A stretch of DNA of 37,420 nt from positions 1 to 37,420 of IMG/VR virus record IMGVR_UViG_3300000101_000053. One strand, given 5' to 3'. Shown piece by piece: positions 1-9,332 of the stretch (the stretch's first letter is position 1; every line of letters begins with the position of its first letter). The notes under the pieces are model-generated. The model was not told the origin of the DNA, ran no database searches, and saw only the letters and a program-made list of their open reading frames with translations. The position numbers and the translations under genes are program-made. The stretch comes from a virus.

Positions 1-2
1 TT

Positions 3-302
3 GCGGCGGGTGTAGGATTAATTGCCCTTTCTAAGATTGTTGCAGCAAAAGCTAAAAGTATTACCGCTCCAAAACTCGCAAAAGGTGGTCTAGCCTACGG
101 CGAAACATTAGCCACCGTGGGAGATAACCCCAACGCCCGAATCGACCCCGAAGTGATTGCCCCATTATCGAAGCTAAAAGATATGTTAGGCAGCCCAACG
201 GTGAACGTACAGGTAACAGGCGAAGGACGATTAAGAGGCACGGATATAGTCTATATTTACGATGCTATTGTTAACCAGAAAAAACGCTACGGCATAGGAT
301 AA
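3..302 (+). CDS. Tail tape measure protein, C-terminal end (partial)
   Basis: The frame is open from the window edge and ends in TAA just before the next ATG, so only the last 99 residues are present. The visible part has a small alanine/lysine-rich stretch, then a Gly-rich turn and the motif VGDNPNARIDPEVIAPL. That motif is typical of the C-terminal end of phage tape measure proteins, where a short beta-rich tail follows the long helical rod. The tape measure sets tail length and is ejected with the DNA. The downstream neighbour is a large tail-tip protein, the usual gene order. The N-terminal bulk lies outside the window. Function is inferred from this motif and position; no catalytic residues can be assessed. 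Confidence 0.75.
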   Translation, partial: AAGVGLIALSKIVAAKAKSITAPKLAKGGLAYGETLATVGDNPNARIDPEVIAPLSKLKDMLGSPTVNVQVTGEGRLRGTDIVYIYDAIVNQKKRYGIG

Positions 303-2747
303 ATGGGGCAACGATACCATAGTACATTTTATAGCCGTACGGGGGTGGAATATCAAGTTAAAATATTTGATAGCAGCTTTGGGGGTGCATCTACTTTTTT
401 TGAATTAGGCCGTAATAGTGTGCAAGTCTCTTTCGATAGTTCGGACGCCACCCGTTTGAATCCTATCTTAGCAGCCCGCTTTGACCTAATTTTTAAGATT
501 CAAAATGCCAGCCAAGAAAGCCTAATAAGCGACCTTAAGGGAGCGCCAGAGGGGCGATTTACGGCGGGCTTTTATGATGCGAATGATAATTATTTAACGG
601 GCGGTTTTGTGCTAACTGATTTGTTAACCAAGGCGAATAAATATTACCCTTTTGACTTCAAAATAACGGTAGTGGATGGCGTCGCAAGATTAAAAAGTTT
701 TGATTATAATAATAGTGGTGCGGCTTATTCGGGTACGGATACTATAAGTACCCATTTAGGCAATATTATTGGACAGGTGGACAATGCTACCTTAGCAGGA
801 ACAACACTTGTTAAAAAAACAGAATGGGCGGAAGATAGTCAGGCCAACGGGGCGGACTTATTGGACAATACTCGCTTTGACCATAGCTTATTTACGAAAA
901 AGGACAGCAACGGAAACGACCAATTTACCAACCCGTATGCGGTTTTAAAAGAAATTTGTAAAACCTTTTTAGCTAGGTTTACCTATTGGAAAGGCAATTA
1001 TCATTTTCAACAAATTAACCAATATTTCACGTTAGCGGATTATGATGTAACGGTTAATTCCCAATTAGCGGGCGGAATATGGCAATACCTTCCAGCCCTC
1101 CGCCAATCAAAGGTGGTTTTCAAATACGGCAACACTTTAAATTTAGCAAATGGATTAGGTTTAACTCATAATAATAACACGGGGGTTATTAATTCAGATT
1201 TCAAGTCTAATAAGACTTTTGTTTTTAAAGGAACTTTGGAATATACTACCAGATTTTTAGCAGGATACGACTTTACGAATGGCATAAAAGTACATCGGGT
1301 TAAATTTGGGATAGTCTTAGAGATTAACGAATATTATTTAAAACGTCCTGCCAATCAGGTAGATTTTTATAGGGTATTTAATTCTGATTTGGTTTGGAAA
1401 GTAGACACGGTATCTAATCTTCATTATTATGAAGTTTATGGAGAAATAATAGAGGACGCCAATTATAATGTCAACAAAATAATTAGCTTTAATTTAGATA
1501 CGCCTTTATATATTTCCTCGCCTGTATCTACAGCTAGAATTGAAGTACATATATTAGAAGTCGTGAAAGCAGATGGGAGTTTTTATACAGATACCGAAAT
1601 AGAAACAACTTTCGCTCTTCAAGATGCTTTTTTAAAAGAAAAGGGTCTTACTACGAATATCGTAACTAATAATTATGAAAAGATATTCACGGCGGATAAT
1701 AGCACCACAGGCAACAGCAAAACGATAACCGTAGAAACCAAAATGGGAGATGTGGATATAACGACCAGTCCCGCCAAATTGGAGATATTCGACGGCACAG
1801 AATGGCAGGACAGCAACGCATGGACAAAAGGCAGTTTTTCCGCCGTTCCAATTGGGCAATTATTGGCAAACGAGATATTAGCGGGGCAAAATAAGCATAT
1901 CGAAATATTACAGCATACCTTAATAATGTCCGATTTTTCCCCTTTGCATCGGGTATCCTATAAGGGGGTGAAATATATGTTTTTACGGGGAACGTGGACG
2001 CCAGAAAAAGACGAAGTGGCGGGCGAATGGGTAGAAATCGCTTTGGATGAAACGGGGGTAACAGAGGGAACAGTCATTACGGGGGATGGTTCGACGAACA
2101 CAGACCCCAGTAACCCCAACAGTGGCATAAAAAAAGAAGCGGGCGACCCTATTAGAGAAGTAAGCACAGGCAACACCGATGATATAATTAAGAACCTACC
2201 TATTACCTTATTAGATTTAGTAACGAATGCCAAAGGCAATTTGGACATTAATAAGGATATTGCTATCACTCAAATTTCGGTTGATGGTTTACCGACTTCC
2301 ACGAATTTAAACGAGGGCGACAAAATACAAATAGTCCACCCCGTTACGGGTTTTGTGGAAACGGTTACCCTTGCGGCGAATGTGGATAATGTTAGCGATA
2401 CTAGTAGATATGTTGGCGGCAATACGACCCTATATATCAACTCTTTTACGCCGTCTCAAAATTTTCCTACGGGTAGTTTTTTAGTAAAAGATGTGGACGC
2501 CAGCCCCTTAACGATTACGGACAAGGTATTTAAGGCATTGGCGCAAACAGGCAGTTATACGGATATAGATTTTGATTTACCTACGACTCAAATAGACGAA
2601 CGTTTGCACGTGCAGCGGGATATTTATTTGATGATTTATGATGTCCATTTTTCTATTACTACCAACATGGGCGGAGATAGGCGGCGCATAACTTGGTTGG
2701 TGGCGGACTTGGACAATGAAAATATATTAGTAAAACTGAAAGTATGA
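303..2747 (+). CDS. Large tail-tip / baseplate protein
   Basis: This 814-residue protein starts at the ATG immediately after the tape measure stop. It has no signal peptide or membrane segment. Its composition is beta-rich and polar: Asn, Thr, Asp and aromatic residues are frequent, charged helices are few. The N-terminal 200 residues look like a distal-tail fold, with short strands such as RFDLIFKIQNASQES, and the C-terminal 250 residues are Gly/Thr/Asn-rich. Placement right after the tape measure and before fibre-like genes is the usual position of distal tail or tail-associated (baseplate hub) proteins in siphoviruses. No lysin or peptidase motif was recognised. The last bases overlap the next start (ATGA), which implies coupled translation. 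Exact role in the tail tip is inference from position. Confidence 0.6.
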   Translation: MGQRYHSTFYSRTGVEYQVKIFDSSFGGASTFFELGRNSVQVSFDSSDATRLNPILAARFDLIFKIQNASQESLISDLKGAPEGRFTAGFYDANDNYLTGGFVLTDLLTKANKYYPFDFKITVVDGVARLKSFDYNNSGAAYSGTDTISTHLGNIIGQVDNATLAGTTLVKKTEWAEDSQANGADLLDNTRFDHSLFTKKDSNGNDQFTNPYAVLKEICKTFLARFTYWKGNYHFQQINQYFTLADYDVTVNSQLAGGIWQYLPALRQSKVVFKYGNTLNLANGLGLTHNNNTGVINSDFKSNKTFVFKGTLEYTTRFLAGYDFTNGIKVHRVKFGIVLEINEYYLKRPANQVDFYRVFNSDLVWKVDTVSNLHYYEVYGEIIEDANYNVNKIISFNLDTPLYISSPVSTARIEVHILEVVKADGSFYTDTEIETTFALQDAFLKEKGLTTNIVTNNYEKIFTADNSTTGNSKTITVETKMGDVDITTSPAKLEIFDGTEWQDSNAWTKGSFSAVPIGQLLANEILAGQNKHIEILQHTLIMSDFSPLHRVSYKGVKYMFLRGTWTPEKDEVAGEWVEIALDETGVTEGTVITGDGSTNTDPSNPNSGIKKEAGDPIREVSTGNTDDIIKNLPITLLDLVTNAKGNLDINKDIAITQISVDGLPTSTNLNEGDKIQIVHPVTGFVETVTLAANVDNVSDTSRYVGGNTTLYINSFTPSQNFPTGSFLVKDVDASPLTITDKVFKALAQTGSYTDIDFDLPTTQIDERLHVQRDIYLMIYDVHFSITTNMGGDRRRITWLVADLDNENILVKLKV

Positions 2748-3319
2748 AATATATATTAATTACTTTTTTTTGTTGGTTTTCTGTGGGGTTATTTGCCCAA
2801 TGTTCGGTGGACAGTATAGGCGTGCCAGCGTGCCAAGCCCTTAATCAATATATAGTCCCTGTTTTTGTAGAATATACAGGTAAAGCGGATAGTATTAAGC
2901 TGGAAATGTCAGGCACACAATACGAATTCCCTACTCAATATTTTAGGGGGTTCAATCATTGGGTGGGCGATAGCACAAATAGTTTTGATTATGTGTTTTA
3001 TCATTCATTGGATGGGGTGGCGGATAATATGAGTATTACTGTAACCTTGTTAGGTGGGAAGTGTGCAGGAGAGTTGAAGATGGAATCTTTTATATACGAT
3101 AGTGAGGATTGCCTTTGTGTTCCTTTTAAGGTTTTGACGGGCGTATTGGCAGCCAACAACACTTATATTACAGGGGATTATATAACGACCAACCAAACGA
3201 TAAACACAGGGGTAACAGTCGAATATAATGTTAAAAACTATCTACATATTGCCGACAATTGGGAAGTGGCATCGGGGGCAATTGTAGATATAAAACTGGA
3301 AGGATGCGAAATAAACTAA
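2744..3319 (+). CDS. Predicted exported protein of the tail-fibre cluster
   Basis: This 191-residue protein opens with a clear Sec signal peptide: a short charged start (MKY), a hydrophobic core, and FA-Q at residues 17-19, the signal peptidase I junction common in Bacteroidota. Cys20 follows, but the bases before it do not make a lipobox (Gln at -1), so a lipoprotein is unlikely. The mature part is a beta-rich domain with several cysteines (for example SEDCLCVPF) that could form disulfides outside the cytoplasm. It shares a 4-base ATGA overlap with the tail-tip gene and a 16-base overlap with the next gene, so it belongs to the tail operon. No family was recognised. A fibre-associated or surface-displayed role is inference from context. 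Confidence 0.7.
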   Translation: MKYILITFFCWFSVGLFAQCSVDSIGVPACQALNQYIVPVFVEYTGKADSIKLEMSGTQYEFPTQYFRGFNHWVGDSTNSFDYVFYHSLDGVADNMSITVTLLGGKCAGELKMESFIYDSEDCLCVPFKVLTGVLAANNTYITGDYITTNQTINTGVTVEYNVKNYLHIADNWEVASGAIVDIKLEGCEIN

Positions 3320-5958
3320 TTATAATCTTTAGCCTTTTTTCTTTTTCTCTTTATAGTCAAATTGGGGGGAACATTAAGTTAATGAAACCAGCAGCGGGCG
3401 AAGGATATACTATTTATACGGATAGTACGGGGCGGCAAGCTTACATTCTTTTTTCTTCGCTGGTTGATGATAGTACGGGCTTAGATGCCCGAGTAGACAG
3501 CCTTAGTTTTGATACGACTAGTAGGGAACTAATTATGTATTTTAACGATAATTCTATCCCTACGGTAACCGTTAATCTGCCTATTGTGAACGGTGAAAGA
3601 GATACAACCGTTTCGGTGGCCAATCTGCAATTATTTAGCACCCAACCCGTAATAGTTGAAGGGGATACGATGGGGCTAAAGGTGGAAATGTCACACAACG
3701 GGGGCGAATTTTGGTTAATGACCGAAAGTACGGGAAGGATAAAGATTAGGAAAAAAGGGCATTTTGCGTATTTTGATACGGTAGACGAATTTAATGCCGA
3801 TAGTCTAAATGGGCAAGATAGTACCTATTATTTAACCCGCTTAGATTCCGTTTATTTTGATACCTTAACAGGAAATGCAAAATGGTTTTTAACGAATGGG
3901 GATAGTCTTATTTTTAATTTGGATGGTCGGTATTTGGAAGCGGAGGTAGACGGTAGCACGACCAACGAATTACAAACTATATCGAAGTCAGGCAGCACGG
4001 TAACTTTATCGGATGGCGGCGGCACTTTTGAAGATACGAACACCCAATTGAGTGAAGCGCAAGTAGATGCGTTTGCAGATAATAACGGCTATTTGGAAGC
4101 GGAGGTGGACGGTAGCACGACCAACGAATTGCAGACTATATCGAAGTCAGGCAGTACGGTAACTTTGTCGAATGGTGGCGGCACTTTTGAAGATGCGAAC
4201 ACCCAATTAAGTGAAGCGCAAGTAGATGCCTTTGCGGACAATAACGGCTATTTGGAAGCGGAGGTAGACGGTAGCACGACCAACGAATTACAAACTATAT
4301 CGAAGTCAGGCAGCACGGTAACTTTGTCGAATGGTGGCGGCACTTTTGAAGATACGAACACCCAATTAAGTGAGGCGCAAGTAGATGCCTTCGCAGATAA
4401 TAACGGCTATTTGGATTCAAAATGGACAACAAGCGGCAATAATATATATAATAATAATTCTGGCAATGTAGGGATAGGCATAATTCCAGCGACAAAATTA
4501 CACGTTAACGGGAGTATTACAGCAGAGGGATATATAGGCGGAAAGCGAAGTTTAGGGGCGACCCCTAGCACCAACCCAGATAATAATATATTATTCAGCT
4601 TAAGAAATAACGATAAGTCAACAGACTCACGAATTTTTGACTTAACAACCGACCAAAATAATAACGCTGTTTTTCGGGCAATTTTGACAAACTTTAATTT
4701 TACGGGGGGCAATGTGGGCATAGCAACTGCAAGCCCTACACAAGCCCTTCACATAACAGGAAACGCAAGGATAACAGGGGCGTTATTTGATAGCAATAAT
4801 AGCGCAGGAACAATCGGACAAAAGCTATCAAGTACGGGGACGGGGACGAATTGGGTAGATGATATAGATAATAATACAACCTATACAAGTAGTAATGGTA
4901 TCCAATTAGTAGGTACGGATTTCCAATTACATTTAGACAATCTTTCGACCGAAAGCAGCCCCGTATTAGCGGATTATTTGCCGATTTTTGATGTATCACA
5001 GAACACGGAAAACAAAATAACACTTTCAACTTTAAAATCCTTAATAGATACCGACACCAACACCCAATTAAGCGAGGCACAAGTTGACGCATACGCTAAT
5101 AATAATGGCTACCTAACGAGTTTTGTTGAAGTGGATGGAAGTATAGTAAATGAATTGCAATCAATATCAAAATCAGGAAGTACTATTTTTTTGTCAGGCG
5201 GGGGCGGTAGTGTGACCGATACGGATACCCAATTAAGCGAGGCAACGGTGGATAGTTATGTATCAAATAACGGGTTTTTTAGTTCGGTAGGTACGGGTTT
5301 AGATATAAGTGGAAGCACTATAAATTTAGATTTTTCGGAGTTTGGGTATGATTCAAGTTTAGGAGGTTCTTCTTATTTTGTATTTGAAGAGGGGGGGCTA
5401 GAAAAAAGGATTGATTATACTACATTGGCGGGATTAATTGATACAAATACGCCCTATAGTTGGGGAATAAAAGGAACAACGGGCGGAGTACAAGCCGTTT
5501 TAGATAATGCAGAAATGACTTTTTTCGGTGACTTATATTCGACTTGGACGGTTGGCATTTTAGGAAGTAGCCCCGATGTTTTTGCAAGCCTAAACATTAA
5601 CGAGGCGCAACTTAGAGAATATATAAACCCCGACCATGAATATAGCGAAAAATCAACGAATCAATATAGTGTCAGTAATGACCTTATTTATCAAAGAACA
5701 TTCACTTTCGGAACGGTAGTGGTAGACGGCTTAGAATCGCAAACTTTAGGCTTTACCATAAATGATTTAATTTCTTCAAAAATACGGGCGGATTTTGGAA
5801 CTAGGAAAATGACAGGAAACGGCGGTATTTTTAATGAAGTTGATAATTACGATTTATTGAGCTGGGTTGAAACAAGCGGAACAGACCAATTAAGAGTAAC
5901 AAACAGGGGCGGAACTACGGCAACAAATGTATATGTCACAATATATTACACAAAATAA
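3304..5958 (+). CDS. Large tail-fibre-like protein with tandem repeats and signal peptide
   Basis: An in-frame ATG exists at 3259, but the ATG at 3304 is preferred: it follows GGAAGG and starts a classic signal peptide (hydrophobic core, then LYSQ at 16-19). The 884-residue product contains three nearly identical 53-residue repeats (residues about 210-368, each starting YLEAEVDGS and ending VDAFADNNG) and two diverged copies near residues 588-660. NVGIGxxP...LHVNG motifs occur around residues 390-410 and 465-490; these are typical of Bacteroidota surface and fibre proteins that end in S74 domains. This protein lacks an S74 domain itself and ends in a beta-rich, Thr/Gly-rich region. Most likely a receptor-binding or fibre-shaft protein; the export signal is unusual for a virion part. 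Confidence 0.65.
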   Translation: MRNKLIIIFSLFSFSLYSQIGGNIKLMKPAAGEGYTIYTDSTGRQAYILFSSLVDDSTGLDARVDSLSFDTTSRELIMYFNDNSIPTVTVNLPIVNGERDTTVSVANLQLFSTQPVIVEGDTMGLKVEMSHNGGEFWLMTESTGRIKIRKKGHFAYFDTVDEFNADSLNGQDSTYYLTRLDSVYFDTLTGNAKWFLTNGDSLIFNLDGRYLEAEVDGSTTNELQTISKSGSTVTLSDGGGTFEDTNTQLSEAQVDAFADNNGYLEAEVDGSTTNELQTISKSGSTVTLSNGGGTFEDANTQLSEAQVDAFADNNGYLEAEVDGSTTNELQTISKSGSTVTLSNGGGTFEDTNTQLSEAQVDAFADNNGYLDSKWTTSGNNIYNNNSGNVGIGIIPATKLHVNGSITAEGYIGGKRSLGATPSTNPDNNILFSLRNNDKSTDSRIFDLTTDQNNNAVFRAILTNFNFTGGNVGIATASPTQALHITGNARITGALFDSNNSAGTIGQKLSSTGTGTNWVDDIDNNTTYTSSNGIQLVGTDFQLHLDNLSTESSPVLADYLPIFDVSQNTENKITLSTLKSLIDTDTNTQLSEAQVDAYANNNGYLTSFVEVDGSIVNELQSISKSGSTIFLSGGGGSVTDTDTQLSEATVDSYVSNNGFFSSVGTGLDISGSTINLDFSEFGYDSSLGGSSYFVFEEGGLEKRIDYTTLAGLIDTNTPYSWGIKGTTGGVQAVLDNAEMTFFGDLYSTWTVGILGSSPDVFASLNINEAQLREYINPDHEYSEKSTNQYSVSNDLIYQRTFTFGTVVVDGLESQTLGFTINDLISSKIRADFGTRKMTGNGGIFNEVDNYDLLSWVETSGTDQLRVTNRGGTTATNVYVTIYYTK
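3931..4407 (+). repeat. Three tandem 159-bp coding repeats
   Basis: Three consecutive units of 159 bp start at 3931, 4090 and 4249. They differ at only a few positions, mostly silent (for example gaggtagac versus gaggtggac), so they look recently duplicated or homogenised. Each encodes 53 residues of the fibre-like protein. Two diverged copies of the second half lie at about 5065-5280. Unit number could change by recombination, altering fibre length. Confidence 0.95.
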
Positions 5959-5963
5959 ATAAC

Positions 5964-7823
5964 ATGAAAAAGATATTAATTTTAGGCTTTTTACTTTTCG
6001 CATATCTGCAAATTTCTTTGGGTCAACTTAGAGTAGATGCTAATAGTCAATTACATATCGGCGGCACAAGTCCGACCGAGCGGCTTGACGTAAACGGAGC
6101 TATTCGGATAGGCACAACAGCCAATACCAATGCGGGTACTATTCGATATTTGTCAAACGTATTTGAAGGGTACAACGGAACGGCTTGGGTAGATTTGTCT
6201 AGTCCTTCAAAATGGACACGAACAGGTAATAATATTTATTTCAATACGGGTAAGGTCGGAATAGGCGGAGCACCAGCTACAGCCTTTCAAATACAAGATG
6301 GCGGTTCTAGGATGCGTTTTCAGCGTTCAAGTGCAATAGATGGAATTGTAATAGGAGACAGTGAACAAAACTTTGCTATTGCAACAAGGGTGCAAGGAGC
6401 AGCAGCAATCCCAATTAATTCTTATTTATTTTTCAATCACTCTTTGGGAAACTTTGGCGTTAATACACTCTCCCCCACAACTGATTTTCATATTCAAGGC
6501 GACTTTAGACTAACAGGAGGGTTTTATGATAGTTTTGTTTCAACAGGTTCTATTGGACAAATATTGACTTCAACTATTACGGGCACAAAATGGAGAAATT
6601 TATCGGAATTAGGGCAATGGTTAGAAAGCGGCAGTAATCTATATACTTTGGGTAATGTAGGCATAGGCACAACAACACCAGTTGCCCTATTAGACGTAAA
6701 CGGTGATGCCTTAATAAGCAGCATCGACATAGGCAAAGGGAATAATGAATTATCAGATAATACCGTTTTTGGCGTATTGGCAGGAACGGCAATCACGACA
6801 GGAAACTACAATACTTTTATAGGGAAAAATACAGGCATAGCGAACACGACAGGCGAAAAAAATACATTTTTCGGCAGACAAGCAGGGTATAGTAATATAA
6901 CAGGTAGCGATAATGTATTTATAGGACACCAAGCAGGGTATAACGAGACAGGCAGCGACAAGCTATATATAGACAATTCTAGTACCTCAACGCCCTTGAT
7001 AGGGGGTGATTTTGCTACGGATGAAATAACGGTAAATGGGGATTTAATCGTAAAAAGTGGGGAGGGTATTAGTCTACCAACAGCAGGAAACGGAATAGGG
7101 TTTGGCTCAAGTGACCTATCCAACGAGACTTGGAAAATGGAGTGGGGAGGTAATAGGGAGTTATCTTATTATAGAAATGATACTAACAAAGTAGCTGGAT
7201 GGGTAGGAGTATCTACCCAAGGCGCCCGTTTTGCAATGTATCAATTTTCTTTAAGAGGGACGGCAGACAATAACCCCGCCTATTCTTTTTTACAGGATGG
7301 CGATACTGGTCTAGTTCGATATGACGCAGATGAAGTCGGGCTAGTGACGGGCGGAGTAACTAGATTAATTTGCATGGCAGACGGTGACACGGGAATAGGA
7401 ACGGACGCACCAAGCGAAAAGCTAGACGTTAACGGGAACGCCCGATTTAGGTCGATAGGTTCGGGAACAAGTTCGGGGGCTTTGCACTATGAAAGTGACG
7501 GAACATTGACTACAAATACTTCTGACATAAGATTGAAAAAGAACATAACTAGAATCAAGTCTCCAATCAAAAAGGTACAACGCCTAAGAGGTGTAAAGTA
7601 TAGTTGGAAAGACAGCAACGATGCGAGTAGACAAATAGGATTAATTGCACAAGAGGTAGAAAAAGTAGTTCCTGAGTTAGTTTTTACTAATCCAGTTGAT
7701 GGCTATAAAGGAGTACACTACGATAAAGTAGTAGCTCTATTGATAGAAGCTATGAAAGGACAGCAGATACAGATTGAAGCTTTGCAAAAAGAAGTAAAAA
7801 GGTTATTAAAAAAAAGTCGTTAA
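5964..7823 (+). CDS. Tail-fibre-like protein with C-terminal S74 intramolecular chaperone
   Basis: This 619-residue protein has a Sec signal peptide (residues 1-20, before Gln21) and several xVGIGxxxPxxxLDVNG repeats (near residues 25-45, 95-110, 230-245 and 475-490). Residues about 259-342 carry YadA-head-like repeats (NYNTFIGKNTGIANTTG and relatives). The last 100 residues are an S74 domain: SDIRLKKNI starts at Ser520, giving the Ser520/Lys525 pair that performs autocleavage in endosialidase-type chaperones, followed by GLIAQEVE and a terminal coiled coil. S74 domains drive trimerisation of fibres and then release themselves. The gene follows the previous one by 5 bases. Likely the main receptor-binding fibre. 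The signal peptide suggests descent from, or exchange with, a host surface protein. Confidence 0.8.
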   Translation: MKKILILGFLLFAYLQISLGQLRVDANSQLHIGGTSPTERLDVNGAIRIGTTANTNAGTIRYLSNVFEGYNGTAWVDLSSPSKWTRTGNNIYFNTGKVGIGGAPATAFQIQDGGSRMRFQRSSAIDGIVIGDSEQNFAIATRVQGAAAIPINSYLFFNHSLGNFGVNTLSPTTDFHIQGDFRLTGGFYDSFVSTGSIGQILTSTITGTKWRNLSELGQWLESGSNLYTLGNVGIGTTTPVALLDVNGDALISSIDIGKGNNELSDNTVFGVLAGTAITTGNYNTFIGKNTGIANTTGEKNTFFGRQAGYSNITGSDNVFIGHQAGYNETGSDKLYIDNSSTSTPLIGGDFATDEITVNGDLIVKSGEGISLPTAGNGIGFGSSDLSNETWKMEWGGNRELSYYRNDTNKVAGWVGVSTQGARFAMYQFSLRGTADNNPAYSFLQDGDTGLVRYDADEVGLVTGGVTRLICMADGDTGIGTDAPSEKLDVNGNARFRSIGSGTSSGALHYESDGTLTTNTSDIRLKKNITRIKSPIKKVQRLRGVKYSWKDSNDASRQIGLIAQEVEKVVPELVFTNPVDGYKGVHYDKVVALLIEAMKGQQIQIEALQKEVKRLLKKSR

Positions 7824-7856
7824 ATCATAAATCATTAAAATTAAAAACTTATAAAC

Positions 7857-8510
7857 ATGAAAAAGCTATTATTCTTAAATATATTCATACTCATTTTAGT
7901 AAGTCTTAGCGCACAAAATTACGAGCTGGTAAAAGACCCCGTAGATACAACGTTATTTATTATTAGTCAAAGTGAAGATTTACAACCAGCCGAGGACCAG
8001 GAGGCAACGGGCAAAGATTCTGCCAGAACGCTAAATAAATTATTTAGGCTAATTGGTAACGAATATTTGAATATTTCGCAATTAGAACAGGAACTTGAAA
8101 GAGCAAAAAAGAGCCTAAAAACATTAGTGAAATTACCCGAGAAAATCAATCCAGATACTAGCTATTCAGATTTTGCAGAAGCAAAGCACCTTAACAAATG
8201 GCTTGGCGAATACAAGTTTTTTGTTGAAACAGTAGATACTTTTGACGTAGTGATTGACCAGACAGCAGGGGGCAACGTGCGAATAAAAGAAGATATAACA
8301 CCAGCCAACGCCGCAAGGAAATACAATATTTCGATTAATTCAGAAAGAGGTCTAACTATAAAAAAACTGGACATAGGCGATATTGAATATAAAATAAATT
8401 TGAATCAAAACCCACTTAATCCGAGGGTATTCAATTCGAGCAACTACGATGTAAAAAGCATCAATTCGAGCATATTTATACCACGTGTAAAACTACGGCG
8501 CAAAAAGTAA
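7857..8510 (+). CDS. Exported protein of unknown function
   Basis: The 217-residue product starts with a strong signal peptide (KK, then a hydrophobic core, then SLSAQ ending at residue 20). The mature part has a Glu/Lys-rich helical stretch at about residues 70-100 (ISQLEQELERAKKSLKTL) that could form a coiled coil, followed by a beta-rich C-terminus with a basic end (KLRRKK). No family was recognised. It lies 33 bases after the S74 fibre gene, on the same strand, and begins with the same type of leader as its upstream neighbours. A small fibre-associated or periplasmic protein is possible, but nothing in the sequence decides this. Confidence 0.65.
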   Translation: MKKLLFLNIFILILVSLSAQNYELVKDPVDTTLFIISQSEDLQPAEDQEATGKDSARTLNKLFRLIGNEYLNISQLEQELERAKKSLKTLVKLPEKINPDTSYSDFAEAKHLNKWLGEYKFFVETVDTFDVVIDQTAGGNVRIKEDITPANAARKYNISINSERGLTIKKLDIGDIEYKINLNQNPLNPRVFNSSNYDVKSINSSIFIPRVKLRRKK

Positions 8511-8546
8511 AAACCTTTTATTATCTATCTACAAAATTATAAATCC

Positions 8547-8840
8547 ATGCAACAGGTTATCCAAACAATCAAAGAAAGTTGGGAGGCAATCGCCGTAATT
8601 ATTACGGGTTTAGGGGGATTTGTTGGGACATACTTAAAATGGAAAAGAGACCAAAATAAATCCACTGCTATGCTTTACCAAGAGTTAGAAAGGTTAAAAA
8701 AGCTTATCATAGAGAAAGTTCCAAAGGATATACAGAATGCTCAGACAATAGCAGAGCAAAATTCTCTATTGGAACAGCTTAAAGAACATTGTCCAGAATG
8801 CTACGAAAAAATTAAAAAGCTAAACAATGTGCAATATTAA
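8547..8840 (+). CDS. Small membrane protein with coiled coil (holin-like candidate)
   Basis: The 97-residue protein has one transmembrane segment (residues about 14-31, AIAVIITGLGGFVGTYL) followed by a basic patch (KWKRDQNK) and a long charged helix. A CPEC motif sits near the C-terminus. One N-terminal TM plus a cytoplasmic coiled coil is a layout seen in many phage holin or holin-associated proteins, and the gene is placed after the fibre genes, where lysis genes often sit. The TM then basic patch places the C-terminus in the cytoplasm. Its last 14 bases overlap the next gene. Holin assignment is inference only; a spanin-like or signalling protein would look similar. Confidence 0.6.
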   Translation: MQQVIQTIKESWEAIAVIITGLGGFVGTYLKWKRDQNKSTAMLYQELERLKKLIIEKVPKDIQNAQTIAEQNSLLEQLKEHCPECYEKIKKLNNVQY

Positions 8841-9237
8841 AGATGCTTTAGTAATAATCTCTGACATAAATCTCATATTGAGCTTAAAATGGGATAATTT
8901 CATCTCATTTGAAAAGATTAAGTCTTGGCCTTTAGATGAGACTAGGAGTATAGAAGGAGTAGTAAACGTTAATATTCTACACAGCAATACGCATTGTAGG
9001 TTTTTAACTATAGTTCCTCCATTGAAATCCTTTAACATTCATTGGCATGATTGTTTTAAAACATGTAATGTTTTATCAGGCACAATGGTTGATGCAGAGA
9101 AAAATACAAAGCACAAAGTTGGAGAAACATCCAGCTACAAAGCTTTTGAGAAGCACATTCCTAGTAACCCTAGTGGTACCGACTATTTGTACCTAATAGT
9201 GGACTTTTATTCGCGTTCTAAGGAATCCTTTTTTTAA
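8827..9237 (+). CDS. Cupin-like small protein
   Basis: The 136-residue product has a central HWHDCFKTCNVLSGTMVD segment resembling cupin motif 1 (HxH, then a hydrophobic strand and Gly), followed by short strands and HIPSNPSGTDYLYLIVDF, which resembles the second half of a cupin barrel. The usual metal-binding Glu after HxH is not evident, so metal binding is uncertain. There is no signal peptide. The start overlaps the preceding gene by 14 bases, and no better start exists close by. The 3' end of the gene contains a 16-bp word also found at two other places in the window (see repeats). The role is unknown; this would be an unusual protein in a lysis cassette. Confidence 0.55.
   Translation: MCNIKDALVIISDINLILSLKWDNFISFEKIKSWPLDETRSIEGVVNVNILHSNTHCRFLTIVPPLKSFNIHWHDCFKTCNVLSGTMVDAEKNTKHKVGETSSYKAFEKHIPSNPSGTDYLYLIVDFYSRSKESFF
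9212..9227 (+). repeat. Dispersed 16-bp word, copy 1
   Basis: CGCGTTCTAAGGAATC. With its flanks, positions 9211-9238 match 22735-22762 at 27 of 28 bases, including a run of seven T followed by AAT. It lies in the last codons of the cupin-like gene and runs into the gap before 9333. A third copy is at 27936-27951 on the other strand. Confidence 0.85.
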
Positions 9238-9332
9238 TTCCATGTATTCCTATGGAAAATTTAATTGGACCCCTTAGGTCTATTGTTATGTATATTAGAA
9301 TTAATTATTTATTCACATTAAAATTCATAAAC

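Noticed and set aside
1632-2269. Minus-strand frames inside the tail-tip gene
   Set aside because: They overlap a strongly supported plus-strand gene, have low-complexity or Cys-rich compositions, and have no matching neighbours. They are shadows.
2744-2806. Lipoprotein signal at residue 20 (FAQC)
   Set aside because: Gln precedes the Cys; a lipobox needs Gly, Ala or Ser at that position. Signal peptidase I cleavage fits better.
3259-3303. Earlier start of the repeat-containing fibre protein
   Set aside because: The added 15 residues break the signal peptide pattern; the ATG at 3304 is followed by a proper leader.
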